Assembly: GCF_042651565.1 (NCBI RefSeq)
Contig: NZ_JBHSDF010000003.1
From: Salinispirillum marinum
GTDB lineage: Bacteria; Pseudomonadota; Gammaproteobacteria; Pseudomonadales; Natronospirillaceae
Length of the DNA stretch: 64,000 nt
Direction: 5' to 3' (one strand)
Part shown: piece by piece, positions 50,443-60,101 of the stretch
Position numbering within the stretch: position 1 is the first letter of the stretch
Layout of the letters: each line of letters opens with the position of its first letter
The notes under the pieces: model-generated
The model's input: the letters and a program-made list of their open reading frames with translations, nothing else
What the model was told of the DNA's origin: nothing
Database searches by the model: none
Position numbers and translations under genes: made by a program

Positions 50443-53400
50443 TCATACCAAGGATTGCTGAACTTGGCGCAGCAGGGCCCGCAATTTTGCTGGCGCGACC
50501 GGCTTAGATAACCAATAGAAACCGGCTTCTTTTACGGCGCTGCGCAAGGTCTCGTGGTTATGAGCCGTCACAATGATACCAGCCCCGGTCCATCCTTCTG
50601 CACGCCAATGCTGCAACCAGTCCAACCCGGTGCGTGTGGCGCCCAAGTCGTAGTCCATCAAAATCACCGGCGGCAAGTCAGGAACAGCCCAATGGGCCGG
50701 TCTATGGTCGATGCGCAGGGCCTGCCCCCACTGGGTAAACAACGCTTGCATAGCGTCTAAATTGGTCACATCGTTGTCGACATACAACACATCCGACAAC
50801 GGCAGGTCATCAACCACGCTGGGTGTGCTGACGACATGCTCACTCGGCACACTGGGCTTTAGGAGCACCCAGAAATGCGTTCCGCGCCCGTCCCGTGAAC
50901 GTACATCCAATTCCGCTTCAACCATCCGTGTCAAGCGAGATACCACCGCCAGCCCCAAACCGACCCCGGGGCGGGACTCATCGGTGCGGTAGAACTCGTT
51001 AAAAATGAAGGGTAAATGGTGCCCACCAATGCCCGGGCCGGTGTCCAACACTTGCAGTCGAATCAGTCCCTTTTGCTTGCGCCAACCCACCAGCACCTGC
51101 GCCCCGGCGCAGTGCCGGATGGCGTTGGTGACCAGATTTTGTACGATACGCCGCAAATACACTGGGTCAGACCACACCCACCAGTCCGGCCCACGCCAGC
51201 GCAAGGTAACACCCTGCTGTTTAGCCGCCACATCGGCCTCGGCAAGAACATCCTGCACCAATGAGCGCAACGCCACCGGTTGCATTTTGGGCTTCATTTG
51301 TCCGGCATCCAGCCGTGCGATGTCCAATAACGTCGACAATAAGGTTTCCGTCGCCGATAGCCCAGCATCGACTTTTGCAATCAATTCATCCTGGTTTCGG
51401 CTTGCCAAGGCATCGAGATACAATCGGGCGGCGTTCAGCGGCTGACGAATATCGTGGCTGGCAAACGCCAAAAAGCGCGATTTACTGGCGTTCGCTTCTT
51501 CGGCTTCTTGCGTCGCCAGCACCAGGTCGGCCTCAATGGCTTTGCGGCGAGCAATTTCCTTTTCCAATTCTTCGGTACGTTGGGTGACCCGCTCTTCCAA
51601 GTGCTCTTTGGCTTCGGTGAGGGCGTTTTGGGTGGCCACAAATTCGGTGATGTCGTTAAACGTGGTTACAAAACCACCGCCCGGCAAGGGGTTTCCTTTC
51701 ATTTCCAGCACCATGCCATTCATGCGCTCACGAACAAAACGGTGTGCGGATCCTTGTTCTAAATAAGCAATTCGGCGTGCAACATGGCTGTCGATCGAGC
51801 CCGGCCCACATTCACCACGCTCGGCGTTGTAGCGCACCACATCGGCAATGGGACGGCCCACGTACAGAAAACCTTTCGGGTAATGGAACATCTGCAAATA
51901 GCGTTGATTCCACGCCACCAAACGCAGATGACGGTCGATCACACTGACGCCTTGATCTAAATTTTCGATGGTGGTTTGCAACAACTTTTGGTTAAACGCC
52001 ATGATGCGTGAGGATTCTCCGAAGAGATTCACCACTTCGGCCACATCCAAGGTTTTACCCACCAGAATGGATTGCATCACCGCTTTAGCCGACACGGCAC
52101 CAATCACCGCCGCAAGGGCCTTTTCAATCGCGTCCAACAAGGCTTGATCCGGTGCCATGTTGTGATCCAACTCGGTGCGCTGTTGCCGGTTATAGTCCTG
52201 CAAGAGGCGGTCGCCGGTACCCACACCCGCAAAGTTATCCAGCGCTTCCAGGCATTCCTTAATTTGCACTTTGTCGTCAATCATTGACCAGCCATCGCTC
52301 GCCAGCTCATCCACAAAAGCATGGCTTTGCGCCCGGTCGGTCAAACCGGCCCGTACATGACGCGACCCCCACCAAACACCGAAGGTATTGAGCAGCAACG
52401 ACAGCACTACCCCTTCCGTTAAAGGGTCAGCAACACCCAAGGGCACGATAAATTGCACCGGAGACGATGCACCGATGGCGGCCATCGGTGGCCACATCAA
52501 CCAAAAAAACCATACACTGACGCCTAAGGTCAGGCCCAAATAAACCCCGCGCGCATGCGCGCCGTGCCACCACAAACCCAACAGTAACGGCGGTACCAAT
52601 TGTACGATTAGAGAGAAACTGATTAAGCCAATGCTGGTTAAGGCTGATTCGGCACCCAGCCACTGCTCATAAATGCTGGCCATAAGAATGACCATGATCA
52701 GCGTGAGACGGCGCAACAGCACCAAGGAGCTGCGACCCAAAGCACCCTTGTTGTGTCGTCGCCGCAAAAACCATGGCAGTACAAGGTCGTTAGTGAGCAT
52801 CGTACTCATGGTAACGGTGGACACCACAATCATTGCCATGGCCGCCGAAAAGCCACCCAAGAAGGCAAACAGGCCCAACCAGTTTTGCCCAAGCGCCAGC
52901 GGCAAACTCAGCACATAGGTATCACCCTGTACCGTGGTGCCCTGGAAAACCTGTACCCCTAGCGTAGTGATCGGCACAATCACAATGCAGGTAATGAGGA
53001 GATACACGACAAAAATCCATCGCCCTCGAAATAATTGTCGACGTTCGGTACTTTCAACAAAGGACACCTGAAACTGACGCGGCAGCACCAAAATAGCGCC
53101 CGCGGCCAACAAGGTTTGGGTAAGGAAATTTCCGCTGAGACTCCAACCGGAAAACGAAGGCCCTGCCAATATGGGCTGACTCGAACCCTCACTGAGCCAA
53201 CTGATGGCCAAGAACGACACCAGAATCAGCGCCAAAATCTTCACCACACTTTCAAAGGCTATGGCGAGCATCAAGCCGGGGTGCGGCCGCGTTACATCGG
53301 CGACCCGCGTACCAAACAAGATGGCGAACGCGGCCATTAACAAGGCAATCCAGATACCTAACTGTTCAACCACCAAAGGGTTTACCAGCCAGTTGGCATC

Positions 53401-53832
53401 TAGGATTAGCACCAAACTGCCCTTAATGGCCTTGAGCTGCAGGGCAATATAAGGCACCACCGCAAACAGACACACCAGGGTCACAAACAAGGCAACGCCC
53501 GGCCGCTTGCCGTAGCGACTGGCCAGCAAATCGGAAATGGTGGTGAGGCGATGCCGTTTTACCAAACGGTGGATTTTACGCACCAAAGGAAAGGCGAAGG
53601 TCCACACCAGAATGGGGCCAAGATAAATCGGGATGTAGTCCCACCCCGATACAGAGGCCTGCCCCACCGCACCGTAATAAGTCCACGAGGTACAATATAC
53701 CCCTAACGCCAAGCCATAGACCCACACGCCACGGTGCTTGCGCGTGGCCCAACGCCGATCTCCATACATGGCGATGGTGAACAATACGGCAACGTAGCCC
53801 AGTACAGTAAGAATGATGGTGCTTAAGTTCAT
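50443..53832 (-). CDS. SLC5-fused hybrid histidine kinase (CrbS/MxtR-like)
   Basis: 1129 residues. Sodium:solute symporter domain with ~13 helices (~1-490), STAC linker (~520-590), PAS (~630-740), a coiled coil, HisKA with ASHDIRQPLNAARLYLDAL, HATPase (GPGIGGHHLPFIFNEF, GVGLGLAVVSRL), and a C-terminal REC with ILMDYDLG and LSKPVAP. The order is that of CrbS. It probably senses acetate or its flux and phosphorylates CrbR. Divergent from the DUF4212-actP genes, its likely targets. Confidence 0.9.
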   Translation of the reverse strand: MNLSTIILTVLGYVAVLFTIAMYGDRRWATRKHRGVWVYGLALGVYCTSWTYYGAVGQASVSGWDYIPIYLGPILVWTFAFPLVRKIHRLVKRHRLTTISDLLASRYGKRPGVALFVTLVCLFAVVPYIALQLKAIKGSLVLILDANWLVNPLVVEQLGIWIALLMAAFAILFGTRVADVTRPHPGLMLAIAFESVVKILALILVSFLAISWLSEGSSQPILAGPSFSGWSLSGNFLTQTLLAAGAILVLPRQFQVSFVESTERRQLFRGRWIFVVYLLITCIVIVPITTLGVQVFQGTTVQGDTYVLSLPLALGQNWLGLFAFLGGFSAAMAMIVVSTVTMSTMLTNDLVLPWFLRRRHNKGALGRSSLVLLRRLTLIMVILMASIYEQWLGAESALTSIGLISFSLIVQLVPPLLLGLWWHGAHARGVYLGLTLGVSVWFFWLMWPPMAAIGASSPVQFIVPLGVADPLTEGVVLSLLLNTFGVWWGSRHVRAGLTDRAQSHAFVDELASDGWSMIDDKVQIKECLEALDNFAGVGTGDRLLQDYNRQQRTELDHNMAPDQALLDAIEKALAAVIGAVSAKAVMQSILVGKTLDVAEVVNLFGESSRIMAFNQKLLQTTIENLDQGVSVIDRHLRLVAWNQRYLQMFHYPKGFLYVGRPIADVVRYNAERGECGPGSIDSHVARRIAYLEQGSAHRFVRERMNGMVLEMKGNPLPGGGFVTTFNDITEFVATQNALTEAKEHLEERVTQRTEELEKEIARRKAIEADLVLATQEAEEANASKSRFLAFASHDIRQPLNAARLYLDALASRNQDELIAKVDAGLSATETLLSTLLDIARLDAGQMKPKMQPVALRSLVQDVLAEADVAAKQQGVTLRWRGPDWWVWSDPVYLRRIVQNLVTNAIRHCAGAQVLVGWRKQKGLIRLQVLDTGPGIGGHHLPFIFNEFYRTDESRPGVGLGLAVVSRLTRMVEAELDVRSRDGRGTHFWVLLKPSVPSEHVVSTPSVVDDLPLSDVLYVDNDVTNLDAMQALFTQWGQALRIDHRPAHWAVPDLPPVILMDYDLGATRTGLDWLQHWRAEGWTGAGIIVTAHNHETLRSAVKEAGFYWLSKPVAPAKLRALLRQVQQSLV

Positions 53833-54092
53833 CTAAAGAGTATCAGATGCTCGTCCACACCATGCAAGCCCAAGCGACGTTTTCTGGGCGGTTACTTTTG
53901 GGTATATCGACCAAAGTCTAAGCGCACCTTGCCAAGCACGCTGCTAGTGTTCAGGTTGCGAAATCGCCTTCCGATGTGAAGGGGTTTTACGACCTAAGGG
54001 CTTGTGTACCCTAGGGTGGTTGTCTGGCAAGGCTAGCCCCGGTGACACAGGTCACACGATTACCGAACAAGAACAACAACGGAGCGTGAAAC
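53833..54092. promoter_or_regulatory. Divergent control region, crbS / actP operon
   Basis: 260 bp. Two similar short palindromes, ACCTAAGGGC (53992-54001) and ACCCTAGGGT (54008-54017), lie 16 bp apart centre to centre, and GTGACACAGGTCAC lies at 54042-54055. They are candidate sites for CrbR or another regulator. No promoter boxes stand out. Confidence 0.4.
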
Positions 54093-54353
54093 ATGATTGA
54101 TGAAAGATCTCAAGCCGCCCAATACTGGTCTGCCAACCTACGTCTTATCGTGGGTTGCCTGGTCGTTTGGGCGCTGTGTTCCTATGGTTTTGGCATTCTC
54201 TTCCGGCCTTGGTTGGCAGGCGTTGCCATTGGCGGTACTGACTTGGGCTTCTGGTTTGCTCAACAAGGTTCCATTCTGATTTTTATCGGCCTGATTTTCT
54301 TCTACTCGTGGAAGATGAACAAGATCGATCAAGAATTTGGCATGGAGGAATAA
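54093..54353 (+). CDS. DUF4212 small subunit of the sodium/substrate symporter
   Basis: 86 residues with two membrane helices (~17-38 and ~53-72), ending in a short charged tail (KIDQEFGMEE). This is the DUF4212 protein that always precedes the large ActP-like subunit (YjcH-equivalent). GGAGCG lies before the ATG; the large-subunit gene begins 3 bp after its stop. Confidence 0.93.
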   Translation: MIDERSQAAQYWSANLRLIVGCLVVWALCSYGFGILFRPWLAGVAIGGTDLGFWFAQQGSILIFIGLIFFYSWKMNKIDQEFGMEE

Positions 54354-54356
54354 CCC

Positions 54357-56120
54357 ATGAGCCAATTTGCCATTAACCTGCTGTTTGTCGGCGGCTCGTT
54401 CGCGCTGTACATCGGCATTGCTATCTGGGCTCGTGCCGGGTCCACGAAAGAGTTCTACGTGGCCGGTGGCGGGGTTAACCCGGTCATGAACGGTATGGCG
54501 ACGGCGGCTGACTGGATGTCTGCAGCCTCGTTTATTTCCATGGCCGGTTTGATTTCGGTCGGTTATGCGAACTCGACCTTCCTCATGGGCTGGACCGGCG
54601 GCTATGTATTGCTTGCCATGTTGCTGGCACCGTATTTGCGGAAGTTCGGTAAGTTCACCGTGCCAGACTTTATCGGTGACCGCTTCTACAGCCGTGGCGC
54701 ACGCTTGGTAGCCGTTATTTGTTTGATTGTGGCCTCGGTGACCTACGTTATCGGTCAGATGACCGGTGCCGGTGTTGCGTTCTCTCGCTTCCTGGAAGTG
54801 AGCAGTACCGCAGGTATCTGGATTGCTGCCGCCATCGTCTTCTTCTACGCGGTTTTTGGGGGCATGAAAGGCATTACCTACACGCAGGTCGCGCAATATG
54901 TGGTGCTGATCATTGCATATACCATTCCAGCGGTGTTCATTTCACTGCAGCTGACCGGCAATGCACTGCCTCAGTTGGGTATATGGAGTACGCATACCGA
55001 ATCAGGCATGCCATTGCTGGCTAAACTGGATGAAGTAGTACGTGAACTGGGCTTCCAGGATTACACCGCCGATGTGGACAACAAACTGAACATGGTGCTG
55101 TTCACCCTGTCGCTGATGATCGGTACTGCCGGTTTGCCACACGTTATCATCCGCTTCTTCACCGTACCTAAGGTTTCGGATGCGCGTTGGTCGGCAGGTT
55201 GGGCATTGGTGTTCATCGCTATCTTGTACACTACTGCACCTGCAGTTGCCTCAATGGCCCGTTTGAACCTGATTGATACCGTATTCCCGAACGGCCCGAC
55301 CGAACCATCTTTGTTGTATGAAGATCGTCCAGAGTGGGTTAAGAGCTGGGAAAATACGGGCTTGATCGTGTTCAACGACCGCAATAACGATGGCCGCATC
55401 CAGATGTATAACGCCACCGAAGCCTTTGCACCCACCGCCGCTGAGCGAGGCTGGAACGGCAATGAGTTGACGGTGAACAACGACATCCTGGTATTGGCTA
55501 ACCCCGAAATCGCTAACTTACCTGGCTGGGTCATTGGTTTGATCGCCGCCGGTGGTATCGCCGCAGCGCTGTCAACCGCGGCTGGTTTGTTGCTGGCCAT
55601 ATCGTCGGCGATCAGCCACGACTTGATCAAGAACATGATCAACCCGGACATCAGCGAAAAAGGCGAAATGCTGGCAGCGCGGATTTCCATGGCGGGTGCC
55701 ATCTTACTGGCGACCTACCTTGGTTTGAATCCGCCCGGATTCGCGGCGCAAACGGTGGCCCTGGCCTTCGGTATTGCTGCTGCATCGATCTTCCCAGCGT
55801 TGATGATGGGTATCTTCTCCAAGCGGATGAACAGCAAAGGTGCCGTCGCCGGTATGTTGGCAGGCTTGCTGACTACCTTGCTGTACATCTTCACCTACTT
55901 GGGCTGGTTCTTTATCCCCGGCACCAATACGTTGGCGAACACCCCCGATAACTGGATTGCAGGCATTTCTCCGCTGTCGTTCGGTGCTGTCGGTGCTATC
56001 ATCAACTTTGCCGTGGCCTATGCGGTGGCCTTGTCCACTGAAGAACCACCGGTTGAAATTCAGGAATTGGTGGAAAGCGTGCGCTACCCTAAAGGTGCAG
56101 GCTCAGCCGTCAATCACTGA
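54357..56120 (+). CDS. actP: ActP-type sodium:solute symporter (acetate/carboxylate)
   Basis: 587 residues with about 13 helices (SLC5/SSS fold). FYVAGGGVNPVMNGMATAADWMSAASFISMAGLI is the typical start of the acetate-permease group (positions ~32-65); a hydrophilic insertion of ~70 residues near 320-390 marks the 'large' subfamily paired with DUF4212. Likely takes up acetate or other short carboxylates under CrbSR. A terminator follows. Confidence 0.88.
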   Translation: MSQFAINLLFVGGSFALYIGIAIWARAGSTKEFYVAGGGVNPVMNGMATAADWMSAASFISMAGLISVGYANSTFLMGWTGGYVLLAMLLAPYLRKFGKFTVPDFIGDRFYSRGARLVAVICLIVASVTYVIGQMTGAGVAFSRFLEVSSTAGIWIAAAIVFFYAVFGGMKGITYTQVAQYVVLIIAYTIPAVFISLQLTGNALPQLGIWSTHTESGMPLLAKLDEVVRELGFQDYTADVDNKLNMVLFTLSLMIGTAGLPHVIIRFFTVPKVSDARWSAGWALVFIAILYTTAPAVASMARLNLIDTVFPNGPTEPSLLYEDRPEWVKSWENTGLIVFNDRNNDGRIQMYNATEAFAPTAAERGWNGNELTVNNDILVLANPEIANLPGWVIGLIAAGGIAAALSTAAGLLLAISSAISHDLIKNMINPDISEKGEMLAARISMAGAILLATYLGLNPPGFAAQTVALAFGIAAASIFPALMMGIFSKRMNSKGAVAGMLAGLLTTLLYIFTYLGWFFIPGTNTLANTPDNWIAGISPLSFGAVGAIINFAVAYAVALSTEEPPVEIQELVESVRYPKGAGSAVNH

Positions 56121-56143
56121 GTATAGACTGACACGTTGACGAA

Positions 56144-56172
56144 AGGGCCTTCCAATGAAGGCCCTATTCTTT
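56144..56172 (+). terminator. Terminator after actP
   Basis: AGGGCCTTC, a CAAT loop, GAAGGCCCT, then ATTCTTTT. A 9-bp perfect stem 23 bp after the actP stop. Confidence 0.8.
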
Positions 56173-56184
56173 TAAGGAAACCTT

Positions 56185-56691
56185 ATGATTTGGCATTTAG
56201 TGGCGTTGGTGTTTGCAGGTTTGGGTGGCGCCGGTATCGCTTTGGTACTGCGGTCCTTAACGCGCAAAAAGCTGCCGGTTTGGATTGTCCCCGTGCTCGC
56301 CGGAACCTGCATGTTAGGCTATCAAATTAACTTTGAATACGCCTGGTACGACCACAAACTTAGCCAATTGCCTGAAGGTTCGGTGATCACGGGCCATGCG
56401 GCAAACCCTTCATTTTTCCGCCCGTGGACATTTGTTTTTCCCATGACCACGGAATTTCATGTGATTGACGCCGAAAACATCCGGCGCGGTGTCACCGACA
56501 ACACCCCAGTGGCTCAATTTGTGGAATATCATTTTGAAAAGCAATATGTCGATGTAGTGACCTTTACCACCTATATTTTAAACTGCCAGACGGGTGAGCA
56601 AGTACCCATCAACAGCGATGGTACGCCGGACATCTCCGGTCTGAGCATGGTTTCAGCGCAAGACCTGCGCCGTCAAACCGTTTGCGGATAA
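56185..56691 (+). CDS. Uncharacterised membrane protein, acetate cluster
   Basis: 168 residues. Two hydrophobic helices (~1-22 and ~32-48) are followed by a ~110-residue soluble domain with two Cys (NCQTGE and the C-terminal CG). No family recognised. AAGGAAA lies before the ATG. It stands between the actP terminator and the CBS/DUF294 gene (15-bp gap), so it is probably read with the latter. Confidence 0.65.
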   Translation: MIWHLVALVFAGLGGAGIALVLRSLTRKKLPVWIVPVLAGTCMLGYQINFEYAWYDHKLSQLPEGSVITGHAANPSFFRPWTFVFPMTTEFHVIDAENIRRGVTDNTPVAQFVEYHFEKQYVDVVTFTTYILNCQTGEQVPINSDGTPDISGLSMVSAQDLRRQTVCG

Positions 56692-56706
56692 CCGCGAGAG
56701 CATGCC

Positions 56707-58542
56707 ATGGCCAACGCCGATGATTTAGCCGACAGTGTACAGTTTTTGCACCATCGTCCGCCTTTCGACCAGCTCGATGAATCGGCGCTGCTCAGCCTGT
56801 GTCAGCAATTGCTTGTCCACTATCAGCCACATGTGAAGGATGGCCCGATCGGTGCATCCCAACATCTCAACATCATTCGGTCCGGCGCGGTAGAACTGCG
56901 CAATCGCCATGGCGCGTTGGTTGACCGACTGCATGAAGGCGACATTTTCGGTATCAGCAGTGTGTTGGATCAAAATACCCATGGGTTGACCGTGCACACG
57001 TTAGAAGACTGCCTGCTCTACCATATTCCCAAGTCAGTATTTGACCACATCATGAGTCAACACACCGTGTTGGCGGAGTTTTTTCGATCACTGGCTGACC
57101 GGCGACAAAACCTGCATGCTTTGGAATCGGCCACCAGTCACCCGTTGTTGCAAACGGTGGACCACTGGATGTCGCGCACGCTAATCACGGCCGGACCACA
57201 ACACAGCATCCAACAAGCCGCTGTATTGATGACTGAAGCGCGCGTGTCCAGCATTCTCGTGGTGGATAAGGGGCAGTTGCTCGGCATAGTCACCGACCGC
57301 GACCTGCGTTCACGCGCCCTAGTACCCGGCTTAGATATTCACACCAGCATCACCGACATCATGACGCGCACCCCGACCACGTTGCACAGCGGTGCTACCC
57401 TGCTGGATGCGCAATGGCTGATGAGTGAGCGCCAACTGCACCACCTGCCAATTCTTAAGCGTGGCGCCCCCGTTGGTATGTTAACGGTGTCGGATTTGAT
57501 GCATGCGCAAGAAGATTCGCCACTCTTTTTCATTCAAAGGCTGAGCCGGGAAAGCACACTAGACGGCATTCAAAAGCAAATGTCCGGGGCACAACAATGG
57601 CTCGATAGGTTGCGCCAACAAGACAGCGCCCTGCCCCTATTAGGCCAACTGTACACCACGGTCATGGATGGCCTGACCCGCCGCCTACTGCAACTGGGCG
57701 AGAAAAAACTGGGGCCACCGCCAATGGCCTATGGTTGGCTGGCGTTCGGTTCGCAAGCCCGTCGAGAAATGACATTGGAATCCGACCAAGACAATGGCCT
57801 GATACTGGCGCGTGAACCCCATGAACGCGAAGCTCAGTATTTTGCGGATCTGGCCACGTGGGTATGCGACGGACTCAACGCCTGCGGTTTGCGCCACTGC
57901 CCCGGCAACGTCATGGCCAGTAACCCTGAATGGCGGCTCAGTGTTGATCAATGGTCTGCCCAGTTCGCGCATTGGATAGATACACCCACCCAAGAAGCCC
58001 TATTGTTCAGTACCATTTTTTTCGACTGGCGCTTGATAGCCGGGCCCGACCACCTACAGAGTGGCTTGCGCGAACGGATGCAAACCATTCAACCGAACAG
58101 CCGTTTTCTGGCCATGATGACCCAGTCGGCGTTGCGGCAGTCGCCACCCATCGGTTTCTTTCGTAGCTTGTTGTTGACCCACTCGGGCGAACATAAAAAC
58201 AAACTGGATCTCAAACATGAGGGCATCGCGCTGATCAACGACCTCGCGCGGCTGCATGCGTTGGCGGTGCACAGTGAGGAAAACAACACCCTGAACCGGC
58301 TTATGGCAGCGGAAGACCATCAGTCGCTGTCCAGCGGCCTAGCGCAAGATTTGCGTTTGGCTTGGCGGCTGTTGACGCGTTTACGCCAGCGCGTCGGCAA
58401 TACCGGCGACCACAGCGGGCACTGGCTGAACCCCGACCAACTCAGCCCGAATGAACGGCAACAACTCAAAGCTGCGTTTCGCACCATCAAAGATGCCCAA
58501 GCGGCCGCCCTACAAAAATTTGCCGGAGGCTTCGCCGGATGA
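56707..58542 (+). CDS. cNMP-binding / CBS / DUF294 nucleotidyltransferase-like protein
   Basis: 611 residues. Order: cyclic-nucleotide-binding-like (~15-140), a CBS pair (~155-275; VVDKGQLLGIVTDRDLRSRA), a nucleotidyltransferase-like DUF294 domain (AFGSQARREMTLESDQDNGL keeps GS and DxD) and the DUF294 C-terminal helices. This architecture is commonly found beside actP and the DEDDh exonuclease in gammaproteobacteria, probably as a signalling protein for carboxylate uptake. Stop overlaps the exonuclease ATG. Confidence 0.9.
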   Translation: MANADDLADSVQFLHHRPPFDQLDESALLSLCQQLLVHYQPHVKDGPIGASQHLNIIRSGAVELRNRHGALVDRLHEGDIFGISSVLDQNTHGLTVHTLEDCLLYHIPKSVFDHIMSQHTVLAEFFRSLADRRQNLHALESATSHPLLQTVDHWMSRTLITAGPQHSIQQAAVLMTEARVSSILVVDKGQLLGIVTDRDLRSRALVPGLDIHTSITDIMTRTPTTLHSGATLLDAQWLMSERQLHHLPILKRGAPVGMLTVSDLMHAQEDSPLFFIQRLSRESTLDGIQKQMSGAQQWLDRLRQQDSALPLLGQLYTTVMDGLTRRLLQLGEKKLGPPPMAYGWLAFGSQARREMTLESDQDNGLILAREPHEREAQYFADLATWVCDGLNACGLRHCPGNVMASNPEWRLSVDQWSAQFAHWIDTPTQEALLFSTIFFDWRLIAGPDHLQSGLRERMQTIQPNSRFLAMMTQSALRQSPPIGFFRSLLLTHSGEHKNKLDLKHEGIALINDLARLHALAVHSEENNTLNRLMAAEDHQSLSSGLAQDLRLAWRLLTRLRQRVGNTGDHSGHWLNPDQLSPNERQQLKAAFRTIKDAQAAALQKFAGGFAG

Positions 58543-59168
58543 CGCACAGCCGCCCCCTGATGTTTGACCGCGCTATTTTGGCGCTGGATATGGAAATGTC
58601 AGGCCTGAACCCGAAAACAGACCACATTCTCAGCATCGGCTTTGTGCCCATCACGCAGGATGGCATACCACTCGGACAAGCCGAGCACATACTGCTGCGC
58701 AGCCCGAAAAGCGTAGCGCACAGCGCAACCATTCACCACATTCGTGACTGCGATTTAGCCGACACAGGTGCCGAGCCCGATGAAATACTGCCAACCTTGT
58801 TGCAACAATTGAAAGGCCATGTATTGATCACTCATGGGGGGGATATTGACGCCGATTTTCTAAGTCAGGCTCATCAACGCTATTTTGGTACACGTTGGCG
58901 GCCAACCCGGCTGGATACGCAGGACTTCGCCCGCCGACGCTTGGGCACCGATCATTTGCCAACGGCTAATAACCTGTCACTGCGACATTGCCGAACGCAC
59001 TACCACCTGCCGACGTGGCGCGCACACCATGCCTTGAGTGACGCCATCGCCACGGCAGAATTGTTTCAGGCGCAACTGCGTGATGCCTTCCCGCAAGACC
59101 CGAACCCGCCTTGGAAAAACGTGCAGAAAAGCTTCAGCTCTTTATTGATGCGCTGGGGCGTTAAATAG
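58539..59168 (+). CDS. DnaQ-like DEDDh 3'-5' exonuclease
   Basis: 209 residues. Exo I ILALDMEMSGLN (D-x-E), Exo II LITHGGDIDADFL, Exo III HHALSDAIATAELF (H...D). Its ATG overlaps the TGA of the DUF294 gene, so the pair is coupled. Such exonucleases go with DUF294 proteins in the actP cluster; the substrate (DNA, RNA or a small signal) is not known. Confidence 0.9.
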   Translation: MTHSRPLMFDRAILALDMEMSGLNPKTDHILSIGFVPITQDGIPLGQAEHILLRSPKSVAHSATIHHIRDCDLADTGAEPDEILPTLLQQLKGHVLITHGGDIDADFLSQAHQRYFGTRWRPTRLDTQDFARRRLGTDHLPTANNLSLRHCRTHYHLPTWRAHHALSDAIATAELFQAQLRDAFPQDPNPPWKNVQKSFSSLLMRWGVK

Positions 59169-59181
59169 ACCGACAAGGCCT

Positions 59182-59445
59182 AGTGTCCTTTAACAAAAGT
59201 TCGTCGAGTTTCAGAGCCTGTGTCAGGTGCGAGTACAAGGCGCACTTCGCCGGGAATAGTGGTTCTATTTCGCAGAAGTGCAACGCGGTACTGGTGCCTG
59301 ACAAAGGCTCCCGAAGGGCGAGCCTACCAGACTTCTGGCTGCGTTACAGCGCTTGGCAAGGGCTACGGCCATTCCCGGCGCGCTGTGCCTTGCCAGAAGC
59401 CCGGCAGGACTCGCTGAAACCGACGAACTTTTGTTAAAGGACACT
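59182..59445. repeat. 264-bp structured element: terminal repeats and two hairpins with matching loops
   Basis: The ends 59182-59206 and 59421-59445 are a perfect 25-bp inverted repeat (AGTGTCC...); pairing continues to 59213/59415 past one bulged base. Inside lie two hairpins, 59214-59310 and 59318-59414. Loop A (59249-59257, GCCGGGAAT) is exactly complementary to loop B (59371-59379, ATTCCCGGC). No open frame of interest and no target-site duplication that I can see. It could be a MITE-like element or a structured RNA. Confidence 0.8.
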
Positions 59446-59456
59446 CGGGCGCTGCG

Positions 59457-60101
59457 CTAGAACGCGTAGTTCAGGCTGGCACCTAAACGGATATGCTGTA
59501 AATCCAATGTCGTTTCACCTTCAATGCCCCACATCAACCGATAGGAGCCGCTGATGAACTCGGCGGTGACGGCGTTGGCGTAAGTATCATCGCTCCAAAA
59601 GTACCGGCGCAATGTGACACCCGCTTCCGACCAGGGCGCAACGTAGAAATGGTGGAACCCGATTTCCGCCCAGCGATAGCCAACGTCTTGGTTCGTGCCC
59701 ATCAATAACAGGTCTTGCGAACTCAGGCGGCCACCAAAGGCGCGCCCGGCGAGCGACATCGCCATCTCATCACCGGCAAAATGCCATAGGCCTCGTCCGC
59801 CATAGGCGTAGTAAGTTTCGACCAGTCCGTATTGTTCATCAGCCGACGTCACCCGATCACGCCGTTGCCCGGCTGCCAGCTCAAGCGCGAACGCTGACAT
59901 CAACTGTGCCACGTATTCAATGCCCAACGCCCCACCCCAACTGGACACCGCATTAGCGCTGTCTGTCGCATAGTCGTCCATGTAGCCCTGCGCCGCCAGC
60001 TTCAACCGATTGAAGGTGACACTGTCAGCCCATGCCGGGACACCGATACAGAGGCTAAACAACACACCGGCAAACAACCTGACTCCGCGACATTGGCTCA
60101 T
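59457..60101 (-). CDS. Outer-membrane beta-barrel protein (YfaZ-like)
   Basis: 214 residues with a signal peptide (LFAGVLFSLCIGVPAWA). Alternating amphipathic strands follow, and the chain ends in aromatic Phe (LGASLNYAF), the sorting signal for the outer membrane. Overall form resembles YfaZ or small eight- to ten-stranded barrels. No partner genes; function unknown. It converges on the structured element. Confidence 0.72.
   Translation of the reverse strand: MSQCRGVRLFAGVLFSLCIGVPAWADSVTFNRLKLAAQGYMDDYATDSANAVSSWGGALGIEYVAQLMSAFALELAAGQRRDRVTSADEQYGLVETYYAYGGRGLWHFAGDEMAMSLAGRAFGGRLSSQDLLLMGTNQDVGYRWAEIGFHHFYVAPWSEAGVTLRRYFWSDDTYANAVTAEFISGSYRLMWGIEGETTLDLQHIRLGASLNYAF

Noticed and set aside
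54041..54056. CRP-like site (GGTGA-N6-TCACA) before the DUF4212-actP operon
   Set aside because: The match is good, but its centre lies only about 44 bp before the start codon, which leaves no room for a promoter and ribosome site downstream in a usual activator geometry. I keep only the palindrome as an unexplained site.
59183..59437. Short plus-strand open frames inside the 264-bp element
   Set aside because: They span the inverted repeats and hairpin arms, with no ribosome site or recognisable protein pattern; the sequence is explained by DNA/RNA structure.
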